A DNA stretch of 54,243 bases, taken from positions 1 to 54,243 of the forward strand of contig CATYSO010000017.1 in assembly GCA_958412345.1 (NCBI GenBank). The letters run 5' to 3'. Below, in pieces: positions 1 through 7,954 of the stretch. Within the stretch, counting starts at the first letter, position 1. Every line of letters starts with the position of its first letter. The position numbers and the translations under genes were made by a program. Source of the DNA: an uncultured Collinsella sp. GTDB lineage: Bacteria > Actinomycetota > Coriobacteriia > Coriobacteriales > Coriobacteriaceae. A model generated the notes under the pieces. That model searched no databases, was not told the DNA's origin, and was given only the letters and a program-made list of their open reading frames with translations.

Positions 1-3
1 AGA

Positions 4-57
4 ACGCTCCCGCAAACTGCCTCTTGACAACTTATAGGAGCGTCGGTTTTGTTTTTC
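4..57 (+). terminator. possible terminator at the left edge
   Basis: Seven-base arms ACGCTCC and GGAGCGT are separated by 26 bases and followed by a T-rich run. It could end a plus-strand gene lying left of the window. The long loop makes this weak. The rest of positions 1-180 shows no gene. Confidence 0.3.
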
Positions 58-180
58 TCAAATTCGGCATGCTCGGCGATAGCCGATCAAACGTAGTAAA
101 CAGGCATAGTTTTTGACAGGCGGCATCGCGCGCATCCTTCGCGAGGGCAAAATGATCCGTTTTCCTCCGTCCCCAAGGGA

Positions 181-663
181 TCAGTTGAGCAGATTGTCGA
201 TGGGGTCGGGGTTGGAGTTGGGGAGGTAGCGGATTTCCAGCTCTATGCCGAGCTCTTGCAGCTCTTTGAGGGCGGCAACATCCTCGTCGTCTACGGCAAC
301 TGCGGGCGTTGCGGGACGCTTACCCTCCCCTGCCTGCATGTGACCGATACTGATCTTGGTGATAGGCACGCCGCCTTTAACCAGTGCTAGCGCATCGGCG
401 GGCGACGCTACCATGATCAGGATCCATTGGCGCGGCGTTGCAGTATGTATGACGTCAATCGTCCTTTGGACTGAGAAGAACCGTGTCCACACGCCCTCGG
501 GCGCCGCGACCCTCATGGGTGCCCACTTGCGCGAATCCGCCGCAATCCCGTCGTTGACGATCAGGACAAGGTTGGAGCCTACGGCCTCATTCCACTGCTC
601 AATGTCTTGTGCATAGATAAAGCGGTCGTCAATTCGTGTAAGAAGAATCTTGGGTTGAGCCAT
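181..663 (-). CDS. EIIB-like protein of the mannose-family PTS, catalytic His replaced by Tyr
   Basis: The 160-residue product has the length and pattern of a mannose/fructose/sorbose-family EIIB and is clearly related to the EIIB at 9918-10400. EIIB normally accepts phosphate from EIIA on a His in a loop read as R-[LFV]-[IV]-H-G-Q-V. Here residues 14-20 are RFIYAQD, so His17 is Tyr, the following Gly is Ala and the Val is Asp. The C-terminal half keeps the family's KGGVPI and LQELG-type segments. The start has only a weak GGGGCGGCG upstream sequence. No EIIC or EIID is adjacent. It cannot be a normal phosphocarrier; it may be a regulatory decoy or a decaying paralogue. Confidence 0.8.
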   Translation of the reverse strand: MAQPKILLTRIDDRFIYAQDIEQWNEAVGSNLVLIVNDGIAADSRKWAPMRVAAPEGVWTRFFSVQRTIDVIHTATPRQWILIMVASPADALALVKGGVPITKISIGHMQAGEGKRPATPAVAVDDEDVAALKELQELGIELEIRYLPNSNPDPIDNLLN

Positions 664-820
664 CGCCGCCCCATTCTGTTCGAGGCCCGTAAGAGCAAGA
701 CATCACGTCTCCAATATTAGTGCATTTAAAGTGAGAAAAGCCGTCAGAACACTTGCGCGGATTTGCGATGTCCCGTATCATAGACAGCCGTTGACGCCTC
801 AGTTGCGTCACCACATGGCC

Positions 821-896
821 GCCAGCGTAGCTCAGTTGGTAGAGCACCGCTCTCGTAAAGCGGGGGTCACCGGTTCGAGCCCGGTCGCTGGCTCCA
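821..896 (+). tRNA. tRNA-Thr, anticodon CGT
   Basis: A full cloverleaf can be drawn. The acceptor arms GCCAGCG and CGCTGGC pair over 7 bp. The D-arm is GCTCAGTTGGTAGAGC. The anticodon arm is CCGCT-CTCGTAA-AGCGG, giving anticodon CGT, which reads ACG (Thr). The T-arm holds GGTTCGAGCC. The CCA end is encoded at 894-896. No integrase or duplicated 3' end is visible nearby. Confidence 0.95.
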
Positions 897-907
897 TTGC
901 ACAAGAT

Positions 908-931
908 AGCCGCCTTCGGGCGGCTTTTTTG
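908..931 (+). terminator. Rho-independent terminator of tRNA-Thr
   Basis: AGCCGCC and GGCGGCT form a 7-bp stem around a TTCG tetraloop, followed directly by six T, starting 12 bases after the tRNA CCA end. Confidence 0.9.
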
Positions 932-990
932 TTGCCGATTTCTCGCGCGCCCGTCAATCCAAGTACCACGCCGTCGGCAACTCCCCTGTT

Positions 991-1048
991 CAAAAACAAA
1001 ACCCCGCCGACCATGGCTCCCCAAACGGGAAACCACGATCAACGGGGC
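991..1048 (-). terminator. possible terminator of the yhcH-like gene
   Basis: On the minus strand a 5-bp CCCCG/CGGGG stem with a long loop is followed by TTTTGTTTTTG. It lies about 60 bases after the yhcH-like stop codon. The short stem makes it uncertain. Confidence 0.35.
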
Positions 1049-1105
1049 TCAAGCGCGACCCCCGAGGGATCACGCTTACAACACGAACGGCTCAGCCGAG
1101 CGGCG

Positions 1106-1579
1106 CTACTCCTCCCAGTAGGCGTCGGCAAGCAGCTTAAAGCAAATCTTCTTGACCGGCTGCGCGCCGTCGCCCGGGAACTCGAGCGTGGGCATGTGAG
1201 GCTCGCCGGCAACGAACAGAGCAAACTTGTCGTCGGCCAGATCGCCGGCGATCGAGGCGTCGGAATCGACCAAGTCGTAGTCGTCCTTCTCGTCGAACTC
1301 CTGGACCAGCGTCAGGCTGCCCGTGGCGACCTTAAAGGCCTCGCGACCCTCAACATCGATCTGCAGGTCGTGATAGCGCTGATGCGTCTCGTAGTGAGCG
1401 TCGACCTCGGGACGCGTCGTGGGGGCCATGACGTTCGCAAAGACCTTGTCGCCCAGAATCGGATGGCTGCCGACCTCGAGCTCCGCCGGGTCGTTCTCCT
1501 CGAGCCAGTCGATCAGCACGTCGAGGCCCTTGAGCATTCCGCGGTACTCCTCGATATCGCCCAGTGCACCGTAAATCAT
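1106..1579 (-). CDS. YhcH/YjgK/YiaL family protein (sugar anomerase-like)
   Basis: The 157-residue product matches the DUF386 / YhcH family in length and pattern, including the typical MIYG start, the central H-x2-Y-x-D-[LI]-Q motif (HQRYHDLQID, around residues 86-95) and a C-terminal HMP / VKKICFK region. Family members such as NanQ (sialic acid anomerase) and EbgC act on sugar anomers in amino-sugar or sialic-acid operons. A clear GAGGGG ribosome site precedes the ATG. It follows the kinase gene and the nagA remnant on the same strand, which fits a role in amino-sugar catabolism. The actual substrate is not known. Confidence 0.85.
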   Translation of the reverse strand: MIYGALGDIEEYRGMLKGLDVLIDWLEENDPAELEVGSHPILGDKVFANVMAPTTRPEVDAHYETHQRYHDLQIDVEGREAFKVATGSLTLVQEFDEKDDYDLVDSDASIAGDLADDKFALFVAGEPHMPTLEFPGDGAQPVKKICFKLLADAYWEE

Positions 1580-1611
1580 CTAAATCCCCTCTCGGATCGT
1601 TTCCTTGGCGG

Positions 1612-1746
1612 CTACTCGGCAAACGCACTACCAAAGCTGTTGCCGCCCACATACGTCTCGACCAGGGTAAGGTCGGGACTGAACACGACAAAGTCGGCGT
1701 CGCGCCCCAGCATAATGTTACTGCACTTGTCGTCGACATGAGCTAG
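1612..1746 (-). pseudogene. 3' remnant of a second nagA
   Basis: Reading the minus strand towards the stop codon at 1612-1614 gives about 44 residues matching the C-terminus of the intact NagA at 4470-5639. Both share a [SL]AH[IV][ED]DKC start, IM-x-GRDADFVVF, LTLVETYVGG and an NAFTE / SAFAE end. The frame is still open, but there is no start codon, and similarity stops at about 1746, just below the stop of the kinase gene. The first ~345 residues of the enzyme are missing. This is the tail of a deleted deacetylase gene. Confidence 0.85.
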
Positions 1747-1776
1747 CAAGCGATGCCGGGGCCGACGCCCAAACTC

Positions 1777-2712
1777 CTACAGCTCGGTCACGACAACGCC
1801 GTTGTAGACCTCGTCCCAACGATCCATGACCAGATGGCCGGTCATGGGATCCATGGCGTTGAGCTTGCCGCAGGTGTTGGCGGTACGCAGCACCGTCTCG
1901 TCGTCGGCGCCGGCAGCAATCGCATGTGCGAAGCCGGCAATGGTCGAATCGCCAGAGCCCGTAGCGTTAACGGCGGGGATATCGGGGGTCTTGGCGCGGA
2001 ACGCGCGGCCGTTATGGAAGCCAACGGAGCCGGCAGCGCCCATGGACACGACGACCCAGGGGATATCGGAGAAGCGGGCATCAGAGGCGAGCGCGGCGCG
2101 GAGCTCTTCCACATCGTCGGTGGTAAAGCTCGTGCCCAGAAGGCCGTTGATCTCGGTCAGGTTAGGCTTAACCAGCTCGGGCTTGACCTCAGACTTAAGG
2201 GCTGCCTCGAGCGAAGCACCCGAGGTATCGAGTAGCACCTTGGCGCCGGCGTTCTCGGCAATGCCCGTGATCTTGGCGTAGTAGTCCGCCTCGACACCAC
2301 GGGGCAGCGAACCCGAGATGGTGACGACGTCGGCCTTGCCCGCAAGCTCGGTAAACTTGGCGGTAAAGGCATCGAGCTCTTCGGGGGCAATCGTCGGGCC
2401 GCTCTCGAGCAGCTCGGTCTGGTTGCCGGCGTGAAGGATGTTGAGGCAAATACGAGTCTCGCCCTTGATGGGTACAAAATCATTCTTAATGCCGTTGGCG
2501 TCCATGAGCTCGGCCATGTAGGCGCCCATGTGGCCGCCGAGCAGACCGGTTGCCACAACGTCGTCGCCCAGCTGGCCCAGCACACGGGCCACGTTGAGGC
2601 CCTTGCCGCCGGCGGTCTTTTCGGGCGTCACGCGGTTGACGTCGTCGATAATGAGCTCATCGAGCTGATAGCGCGTATCGACAGACGGGTTCATCGTAAC
2701 GGTGAGGATCAT
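1777..2712 (-). CDS. 1-phosphofructokinase-family hexose-phosphate kinase, probably tagatose-6-phosphate kinase
   Basis: The 311-residue protein is a PfkB/ribokinase-fold kinase of the FruK/LacC type. It shows an N-terminal TMNPSVD motif, GGKGLNVAR at residues 36-44, and the C-terminal ATP/catalytic motif NATGSGDS around residue 250 with the catalytic Asp. FruK-type enzymes phosphorylate fructose-1-P and LacC types tagatose-6-P. Next to nagA, agaS and an amino-sugar PTS the tagatose-6-P role is preferred by context, but sequence alone does not separate them. AAGGAG lies 6 bases before the ATG. A truncated nagA remnant follows directly. Confidence 0.8.
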   Translation of the reverse strand: MILTVTMNPSVDTRYQLDELIIDDVNRVTPEKTAGGKGLNVARVLGQLGDDVVATGLLGGHMGAYMAELMDANGIKNDFVPIKGETRICLNILHAGNQTELLESGPTIAPEELDAFTAKFTELAGKADVVTISGSLPRGVEADYYAKITGIAENAGAKVLLDTSGASLEAALKSEVKPELVKPNLTEINGLLGTSFTTDDVEELRAALASDARFSDIPWVVVSMGAAGSVGFHNGRAFRAKTPDIPAVNATGSGDSTIAGFAHAIAAGADDETVLRTANTCGKLNAMDPMTGHLVMDRWDEVYNGVVVTEL

Positions 2713-2771
2713 TTTTAGCTCCTTATCTCGCAGGCTCCTTGTGCCTCGCGATACGAGTCGACAAAACGGAA

Positions 2772-3653
2772 TTACAGAATCTCAATCGTGAACGAGCGAA
2801 CGACGGTCTCCTTGGGCTTGGCAACAAGGCAGCCACGCTTATGCTCAAGCACGTCGTCCTCATCGGAACAGGTCGAAAGGCCGCCCCAGGGCTCAACTGC
2901 CACAAAATCGCCCTCAGGCTTACTCCACACAATGAGATACGGGAAACCCTCAAAGCTCAAGCGAACGCCCTTGTCCTCGCCCCTCTTTGAAAGCGTGACC
3001 TGACGGCTCTCGAGCACGTCAAAGATGGTCTCCGCAAAATCGAAGAGCTCATGCGACAGAGGCAGCGTCTTTCCCACCATGGGGTTCTTGGAGCGGTTAG
3101 CTACATCAATCAATCCGGTCGAGGGTACGGCGGTGCAAAGCTCCGCAGCCTCGTCTTTCTCGAAGCGCAACTCGTAGTCCGTATAGGCCTCGCCCTCATC
3201 GAGCGGGCACCTAAAGCCGGGGTGCCCACCGATAAAGAACGGCATGTCCTCGGTGCCCTCGTTGGTAACCTCATAGGAGACACGCACGGCGGCGTCCTCG
3301 AGCGTATAGCGGGCGACAAGTTTAAACGGATACGGATAATCGCTCAGCAGCGCGGCGTTATCCTCCGAAGCCAGGCACATCGCCAACTCGTTCTCGCCTT
3401 GGCTCAGCAGCTTCCACTCCTGCTTGCGCGCAAACCCGTGACGGGCGAGCTTCACATGATGCCCGGCAAACGTCATGGCGCTGTTGTCGCGCAAGCCTCC
3501 GCAAATCGGGAAGCAAATCGGTGCCTGGCCGGACCACACGGCGGGATCGCCCTGCCACAGATACTCGCGACCTCCAGCCTCGATCGAGGTAAACGAACCG
3601 CCAGCCGTGGAAACCTTAATAGAAATCGAATCGTTGGAGAGAGCGTATTCCAT
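2772..3653 (-). CDS. aldose 1-epimerase family protein (LacX-like)
   Basis: The 293-residue product fits the galactose-mutarotase-like fold used by aldose 1-epimerases. Supporting motifs are GG-x-REYLWQGD near residues 24-33, a central FxxGGHPGFRCPLD stretch carrying the typical HPGF motif, and a C-terminal PWGG segment. The start at MEYAL is chosen because GAAAGGATG lies just upstream; the longer frame to 3824 overlaps the divergent flavodoxin gene. LacX-like members occur in tagatose/galactose pathways. Here it sits between the kinase and nagA, so it may interconvert sugar-phosphate anomers. The substrate is inferred only from context. Confidence 0.8.
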   Translation of the reverse strand: MEYALSNDSISIKVSTAGGSFTSIEAGGREYLWQGDPAVWSGQAPICFPICGGLRDNSAMTFAGHHVKLARHGFARKQEWKLLSQGENELAMCLASEDNAALLSDYPYPFKLVARYTLEDAAVRVSYEVTNEGTEDMPFFIGGHPGFRCPLDEGEAYTDYELRFEKDEAAELCTAVPSTGLIDVANRSKNPMVGKTLPLSHELFDFAETIFDVLESRQVTLSKRGEDKGVRLSFEGFPYLIVWSKPEGDFVAVEPWGGLSTCSDEDDVLEHKRGCLVAKPKETVVRSFTIEIL

Positions 3654-3810
3654 TGCCCATCCTTTCGAAATACTGCTTTTTTGCTCGCAAGTACCCGTCT
3701 CGGCCCTGGCCAAAGGACAAACCCGCACGTTCATCGATGCGTCCGGTATCCCAGCCATGCAACGGGGTACCATACAGACATTGATGCAATTACAGCTGAA
3801 AGGCCTTCTT

Positions 3811-4395
3811 ATGCGAACCATCATCCTCTACGCCTCGCGCCATCACGGCAATACGAAAAAGCTCGTGGACGCCATCGTCGAGGCGCACCCCGAGATCGAT
3901 ACCCTCGACGTCAAGGCGCTCGGTAAAAATGAGTACCCCGACCTGCACGAATATCATCTAATCGGTGTCGCCACGGGCATCTATTACTCCGAAATCGACA
4001 AGGACATGGCACGCGTGCTCACTAACGTGCTGCAGCCGCAGGACAAGGTGTTTGGTCTTATGACCTACGGCGGCAAAAACAAGTGGTACGGCAAGGATAT
4101 TGATGGCATCTGCCGCATGAGGCAGGCCATCTTTATGGGTGTCTACGGTTGCACCGGCTTTGATACGTGGGGTCCGTTCAAACTCACGGGCGGCGTTCAG
4201 AAGGGGCACCCGACCGCCGAGGAAATTAAGGGCGCTGTCGATTTCTTCGATAAGATCGAAGATGAGTACGGCGACATCATCGTCGAAGAGTACGCCAAAC
4301 GCGAGAAGCGTCTGGCGTACGAAAAGGAGCATCCTGCGGGAGGCCTGGTAGCCGGCGTCAAGCGCACGGCAAAGAAGATCGCTAACAAGCTGTAA
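3811..4395 (+). CDS. flavodoxin-fold protein
   Basis: The 194-residue product begins with a flavodoxin-like FMN phosphate loop (ILYASRHHGNTKKL, residues 5-18) and continues with alternating hydrophobic strands (LIGVATGIYY, KVFGLMTYGG) as in flavodoxin-like FMN proteins. A basic tail (KRTAKKIANKL) ends it. It is likely an FMN electron carrier or a flavodoxin-family reductase with unknown partner. The ATG at 3811 is used because it begins the family-like sequence; no strong ribosome site is visible and the frame stays open upstream. It is the only plus-strand coding gene inside the amino-sugar cluster. Confidence 0.75.
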   Translation: MRTIILYASRHHGNTKKLVDAIVEAHPEIDTLDVKALGKNEYPDLHEYHLIGVATGIYYSEIDKDMARVLTNVLQPQDKVFGLMTYGGKNKWYGKDIDGICRMRQAIFMGVYGCTGFDTWGPFKLTGGVQKGHPTAEEIKGAVDFFDKIEDEYGDIIVEEYAKREKRLAYEKEHPAGGLVAGVKRTAKKIANKL

Positions 4396-4425
4396 CTGTT
4401 AAGGTGCTTTTGAGCGTTAACCCAT

Positions 4426-4463
4426 ACGGCGGGTCCGAGCAAATTCGGGCCCGCCGTCTTTTT
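4426..4463 (+). terminator. terminator of the flavodoxin-fold gene
   Basis: ACGGCGGG and CCCGCCGT form an 8-bp stem followed by CTTTTTC. It lies 31 bases after the flavodoxin stop and just before the convergent nagA stop. Confidence 0.85.
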
Positions 4464-4469
4464 CTGTCG

Positions 4470-5639
4470 TTACTCGGTAAATGCGTTGCCGACGCTCTGG
4501 CCGCCAACGTAGGTCTCAACGAGGGTGAGCTCGTGGTCGAACACAACAAAGTCGGCGTCGCGACCCGGCATGATGCTGCCGCACTTATCCTCGATGTGCG
4601 CGGAACGAGCCGGCACCTCGGTCGCCATGCGGATGGCGATATCGGCGCTGGCGATGCCCCAATCAACGATGTTCTTGACGCCCTGGGCAAGCGTGAGCAC
4701 CGAGCCGGCGATGCTCTTGCCGTCGGCGAGCCAGCACAGGTTGTCCTTCATGATGACATCCATGCCACCGCTGGTGTAGCTGCCCTCGGGCATGCCACCG
4801 CAGCCCAGGCAGTCGGTGATAAGCACCGTGTGCTGCCAGCCCTTTGCCTGCAGCAGCGCCTTGATGGCGGCAGGGTTCACATGCTTGCCGTCGCAGATGA
4901 TCTCGGCGTAGGTCTCGGGGGTGGTCATAGCGGCACCCACGACACCGGGCTCGCGATGGTGCAGGCCGCGCTGGCCGTTGTAGGTGTGCGTAAAGCAGCT
5001 GGCACCGGCGTTGATGGCGGCGACGCACTCATCGTAGGTAGCGTCGGAGTGACCGATGCTAGTCACCACGCCCTTGGCGTTCAGGGCAGCAGCGTAGGCG
5101 GCGGCACCGGCACGCTCGGCGGCCATAGCGCTCTTGACGATGCGTCCGCCGGCGGCCTCCTGCCACTGGTCGAAGACCTCCTCGGAGGGATCGATCAGAT
5201 AGGCGGGGTTCTGCGCACCCACGTGCTTCATGGTAAAGAAGGGGCCCTCCAGGTAGATGCCCTGGATACGGGCGCCGCAGAAGTCGGGGCCGCGGCCCTC
5301 GTCGGCCTGGGCGATGGCGGCGCAGGCATCCTTGATCTGCTCAACGCCGTCGGTAAACGTCGTGGGCAGCCAGCTGGTGGTGCCGCGACGGGCGAGCTCG
5401 GTCGAGCTGATATCGATGCCCTCGGGGTCGTTATCGGTAGTCGAGTGGTTATAGAAGCCATGGATGTGGGTGTCGACCATGCCCGGCGCGATCCACGATC
5501 CCGTGTAGTCCTTAATCTCGCAGGAGGGTTCGTCGGCCTGCCAGGCGCCAAAGACGCCGTCCTCGACCATAAGATAGCCGCCCAACTGCGGGCCTGCCGG
5601 CAAGAAGAATTTGTCAGCCTTGATTGCGTACGTGCTCAT
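4470..5639 (-). CDS. nagA: N-acetylglucosamine/galactosamine-6-phosphate deacetylase
   Basis: The 389-residue protein is a NagA-type amidohydrolase. It has the N-terminal PGMVDTHIHG metal-binding motif near residues 51-60, the YLEGPFF segment, SIGHSDAT and HTYNGQ around residues 197-220, a VLITDCLGCGGM active-site Asp segment near 275, and a C-terminal GRDADFVVFD motif. It removes acetate from GlcNAc-6-P or GalNAc-6-P. The neighbouring AgaS-type isomerase favours GalNAc-6-P (AgaA role). AAGGAG lies 5 bases before the chosen ATG; the in-frame GTG two codons upstream is too close. It is separated from agaS by a terminator. Confidence 0.93.
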   Translation of the reverse strand: MSTYAIKADKFFLPAGPQLGGYLMVEDGVFGAWQADEPSCEIKDYTGSWIAPGMVDTHIHGFYNHSTTDNDPEGIDISSTELARRGTTSWLPTTFTDGVEQIKDACAAIAQADEGRGPDFCGARIQGIYLEGPFFTMKHVGAQNPAYLIDPSEEVFDQWQEAAGGRIVKSAMAAERAGAAAYAAALNAKGVVTSIGHSDATYDECVAAINAGASCFTHTYNGQRGLHHREPGVVGAAMTTPETYAEIICDGKHVNPAAIKALLQAKGWQHTVLITDCLGCGGMPEGSYTSGGMDVIMKDNLCWLADGKSIAGSVLTLAQGVKNIVDWGIASADIAIRMATEVPARSAHIEDKCGSIMPGRDADFVVFDHELTLVETYVGGQSVGNAFTE

Positions 5640-5702
5640 ATGCACTCCTTGCTTCTAAAAGCAGTTAACTGTGGTGATGTTTATACCCAGCTCACGTAAA
5701 AC

Positions 5703-5739
5703 AAAAAGCGCCCGCCCGCCGTTATGAGCGGACGGGCGC
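5703..5739 (-). terminator. terminator after agaS
   Basis: Twelve-base arms with one mismatch (GCGCCCG.. / ..CGGGCGC) enclose an 8-base loop and are followed on the minus strand by TTTTT. It lies between the agaS stop and nagA, so nagA probably has its own promoter or depends on readthrough. Confidence 0.85.
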
Positions 5740-5757
5740 CCTTACAGGGGGACGCGA

Positions 5758-6924
5758 TTAAGCGGTGAAGGGGTGAATCGTCACGCCCTTGACCACGCGG
5801 TTGACCGTGCCGGTGGGGCTCGGCGTATCGGGCGTGTTGCCCACGCGGACGGAGTTGAGCAGGCTGATGGCCTGGGCAAACATCACGAACGGCAGAGCAA
5901 GGTAGCCCTCGGGGAGTGCCTCGTAGCCCTTGAAGGTGAAGGACTCGCCCTCGTAGACGGTGGCACCCTCCTGCTGAACGGCGACGGTGTGCTGAGCGAT
6001 CTCGTCGCCACCGATCTCGTTGAGGATGTCGATGTCGTACTGACGGGTGTAGGCGTCGTTGTTGACGAAGACGAACACGAGGGTCTTGTCGTCGACGAAG
6101 GACTTGGGTCCGTGACGATAGCCCATGGAGGTGTCGTAAGAGGTGGCAACCAGGCCGTGGGCAAGCTCGAGGATCTTGAGCTGGCTCTCCTGAGCAAGGC
6201 CACCGAAGGAACCGGAGCCCAGGTAGGTCACACGGTTGAAGTCGCCGGCAAGGTAATCGGCGATCTCGGGCTCGCGAGCGATAACCTCTTCGCCCATCTT
6301 GGCGATGGTCTCGACCCACTCGGCCTTCTGCTCATCGGAAGCCTCGTCAAAGATGAGGGTGGAGAGCAGGGTCATGCAGGTGTAAGAACCGGTCATGGCG
6401 AAGCCCTTGTCGTTGGCGCGCGGGATGAGCAGCGTCAGCGCATTGGGATCATCGGCAGACTCGACGGCCAGCTTGCCCTCGGGAGCGCAGGTGATGTTGA
6501 GGAACTTGACGTTGTGGACGAGCTCCTTGGCAACGGCGACGGCAGCAAGGCTCTCGGGGCTGTTGCCAGAACGGGCGAAGGAAACCACGAGCGTGGGATC
6601 CTCGGCGCGCAGGAAGTCGCGCGGAGCGCTCACGATGTCGGTCGTGGCGATGGGTTTAAAGTCGTAGAGATCAGTGTTGCCAGCGTGACGCAGGTACGGA
6701 GCGCAGGTATCGCCCACGTAGTCAGAAGTACCGGCACCAGTGAAGACAACGGACAGACGGCCCTCGCCCATGGCGCGAGCCTCGGCCAGGAAGGCCTCGA
6801 TGGCCTCCTTGTTCTCGCGGTAGATGTTGAGCGTATCACGCCAAAGCTCGGGCTGCTGGGCAATCTCGGCCGTGGTGATCTGGGCGCCGAGCTCGGTGAG
6901 CTCCTCGACACTCTTCTCGAACAT
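5758..6924 (-). CDS. agaS: AgaS-type SIS-domain galactosamine-6-phosphate deaminase/isomerase
   Basis: The 388-residue protein carries two SIS (sugar isomerase) domains: one near residues 55-170 with FTGAGTSDYVGD and SFARSGNSPES phosphosugar-binding motifs, the second near 235-370 with LGSGSFGGLAQES and the GYRHGPKSFVDD motif. This is the AgaS pattern, in which GalN-6-P is deaminated and isomerised to tagatose-6-P. It fits between NagA and the tagatose-6-P kinase in the pathway. A perfect GntR-type operator overlaps its promoter. A GlmS-like isomerase domain is the alternative, but the length and motif order favour AgaS. Confidence 0.9.
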   Translation of the reverse strand: MFEKSVEELTELGAQITTAEIAQQPELWRDTLNIYRENKEAIEAFLAEARAMGEGRLSVVFTGAGTSDYVGDTCAPYLRHAGNTDLYDFKPIATTDIVSAPRDFLRAEDPTLVVSFARSGNSPESLAAVAVAKELVHNVKFLNITCAPEGKLAVESADDPNALTLLIPRANDKGFAMTGSYTCMTLLSTLIFDEASDEQKAEWVETIAKMGEEVIAREPEIADYLAGDFNRVTYLGSGSFGGLAQESQLKILELAHGLVATSYDTSMGYRHGPKSFVDDKTLVFVFVNNDAYTRQYDIDILNEIGGDEIAQHTVAVQQEGATVYEGESFTFKGYEALPEGYLALPFVMFAQAISLLNSVRVGNTPDTPSPTGTVNRVVKGVTIHPFTA

Positions 6925-6963
6925 TTCTAATACCTCTCTCTAGAAGTAATCCTCTGACGTGCA

Positions 6964-6999
6964 ATTATACACTTCGGTTGGTTATCTGGTAGTAACCAG
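6964..6999 (-). promoter_or_regulatory. agaS promoter with GntR operator
   Basis: On the minus strand a perfect -10 TATAAT lies at 6964-6969, about 40 bases before the agaS start. The palindrome CTGGT-AGTA-ACCAG at 6986-6999 covers the place of the -35 box. The same core occurs in front of the PTS operon at 11277-11291. The position fits repression by the adjacent GntR/UTRA protein. Confidence 0.75.
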
Positions 7000-7038
7000 T
7001 TAAATGCAAAGAATCATCACATGTAAACACTGGAGGCG

Positions 7039-7770
7039 CTAAACGTTGCGCTGGTGATAAACCTTGTATTTAAACTGATCGGCACGAGCAACTGAGAGCG
7101 TATACTCCACAACCTCGTTTGACTCGTTATACGTTGTACGGACCAAATCGAGCACGGGCGAGCCCTCGACGATGCCCAGGAGATGGGCGTCGGTGGGACG
7201 AGCTATGCTCGCATAGAATTCCTCTTCGGCCACGCGTATCTTTTGCTGAAAGTCTTGTTCAATCACATCGTAAAGCGGCTTGCGCTCCAAGAGCGGTCGC
7301 TTGAGGGACAGAAATTGACGGACCGGTAGATAGCTGCGTTCGACCATCATGGGCATGTTGTCGGCAGAACGAAGGCGCTTGAGCTTAAAGATACGGTCGC
7401 CGATGCGGCATCCCATATGCTCGGCCAGATTCTTATCGGCCTCCATCTCGCAAAACTCGAGAATCGTAGTCTCTGGATCGCGACCCATCGCACGCATCTG
7501 CTCTGTAAAGCTGTAGGACTGCATTAGGTTGGTTGCTTTTGCCGAACGGTCGGTCACAAAGGTGCCGCGACCGTGCTGCCGAACCACCAGTCCCAAACGC
7601 TCCAGCTCCTGCAGAGCCAGACGCACCGTGGTGCGCGAGAGACCATAGCGCTCCGAAAGTTCGCGCTCGGAAGGAATCATGTCACCGGCGTGATATTCGT
7701 GGTCAATCTTTTCGGTCAGAATATCGACCAGCTGATCGTACAGCGGTTGCTTACGCGCTCCGATCGCCAT
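7039..7770 (-). CDS. GntR/HutC-family transcriptional repressor of the amino-sugar genes
   Basis: The 243-residue protein has an N-terminal winged helix (residues 8-75, with PSERELSERYGLSRTTVRLAL and the GRGTFV wing) and a C-terminal UTRA ligand-binding domain (about 95-235, with VERSYLP). HutC-type GntR proteins bind TGGT..ACCA-like palindromes and release DNA on binding a phosphosugar. It lies between the PTS operon and agaS, and matching operators occur before both. The ligand is probably a hexosamine phosphate, as for NagR and DasR, but this is inferred. TTGATG-18-GATAAT upstream is a likely promoter. Confidence 0.9.
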   Translation of the reverse strand: MAIGARKQPLYDQLVDILTEKIDHEYHAGDMIPSERELSERYGLSRTTVRLALQELERLGLVVRQHGRGTFVTDRSAKATNLMQSYSFTEQMRAMGRDPETTILEFCEMEADKNLAEHMGCRIGDRIFKLKRLRSADNMPMMVERSYLPVRQFLSLKRPLLERKPLYDVIEQDFQQKIRVAEEEFYASIARPTDAHLLGIVEGSPVLDLVRTTYNESNEVVEYTLSVARADQFKYKVYHQRNV

Positions 7771-7818
7771 CCTATCCTCCCTTTTGCTCGAATTCAGCTA
7801 CTACCTAGGGTGTTTAGC

Positions 7819-7848
7819 ATTATCTGACTGCTACACCCGAATCATCAA
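7819..7848 (-). promoter_or_regulatory. likely promoter of the gntR-family gene
   Basis: Minus-strand TTGATG (7843-7848) and GATAAT (7819-7824) are separated by 18 bases, about 50 bases before the start codon. Confidence 0.5.
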
Positions 7849-7854
7849 GAAAAC

Positions 7855-7888
7855 AAAAGCCGCGCGCTCTTTCGAGCACGCGGCTTTT
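7855..7888 (-). terminator. terminator of the PTS operon
   Basis: AAAAGCCGCG and CGCGGCTTTT form a 10-bp stem with T-rich sequence on both sides. It is 67 bases after the EIID stop and separates the PTS operon from the repressor gene. Confidence 0.85.
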
Positions 7889-7954
7889 AACATACACATG
7901 GCTTAAGGGGTCGGGGTGTGAGCCGCGTAGGGACACACCCCTCAAGCTAGAGCC

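Noticed and set aside
821..896. tRNA-Thr as an integration site
   Set aside because: No integrase gene and no repeat of the tRNA 3' end was seen in the window.
4404..5699. Long plus-strand open frame of 431 codons opposite nagA
   Set aside because: It lies wholly opposite a clear NagA gene; the high GC gives long antisense frames. No motif or ribosome site.
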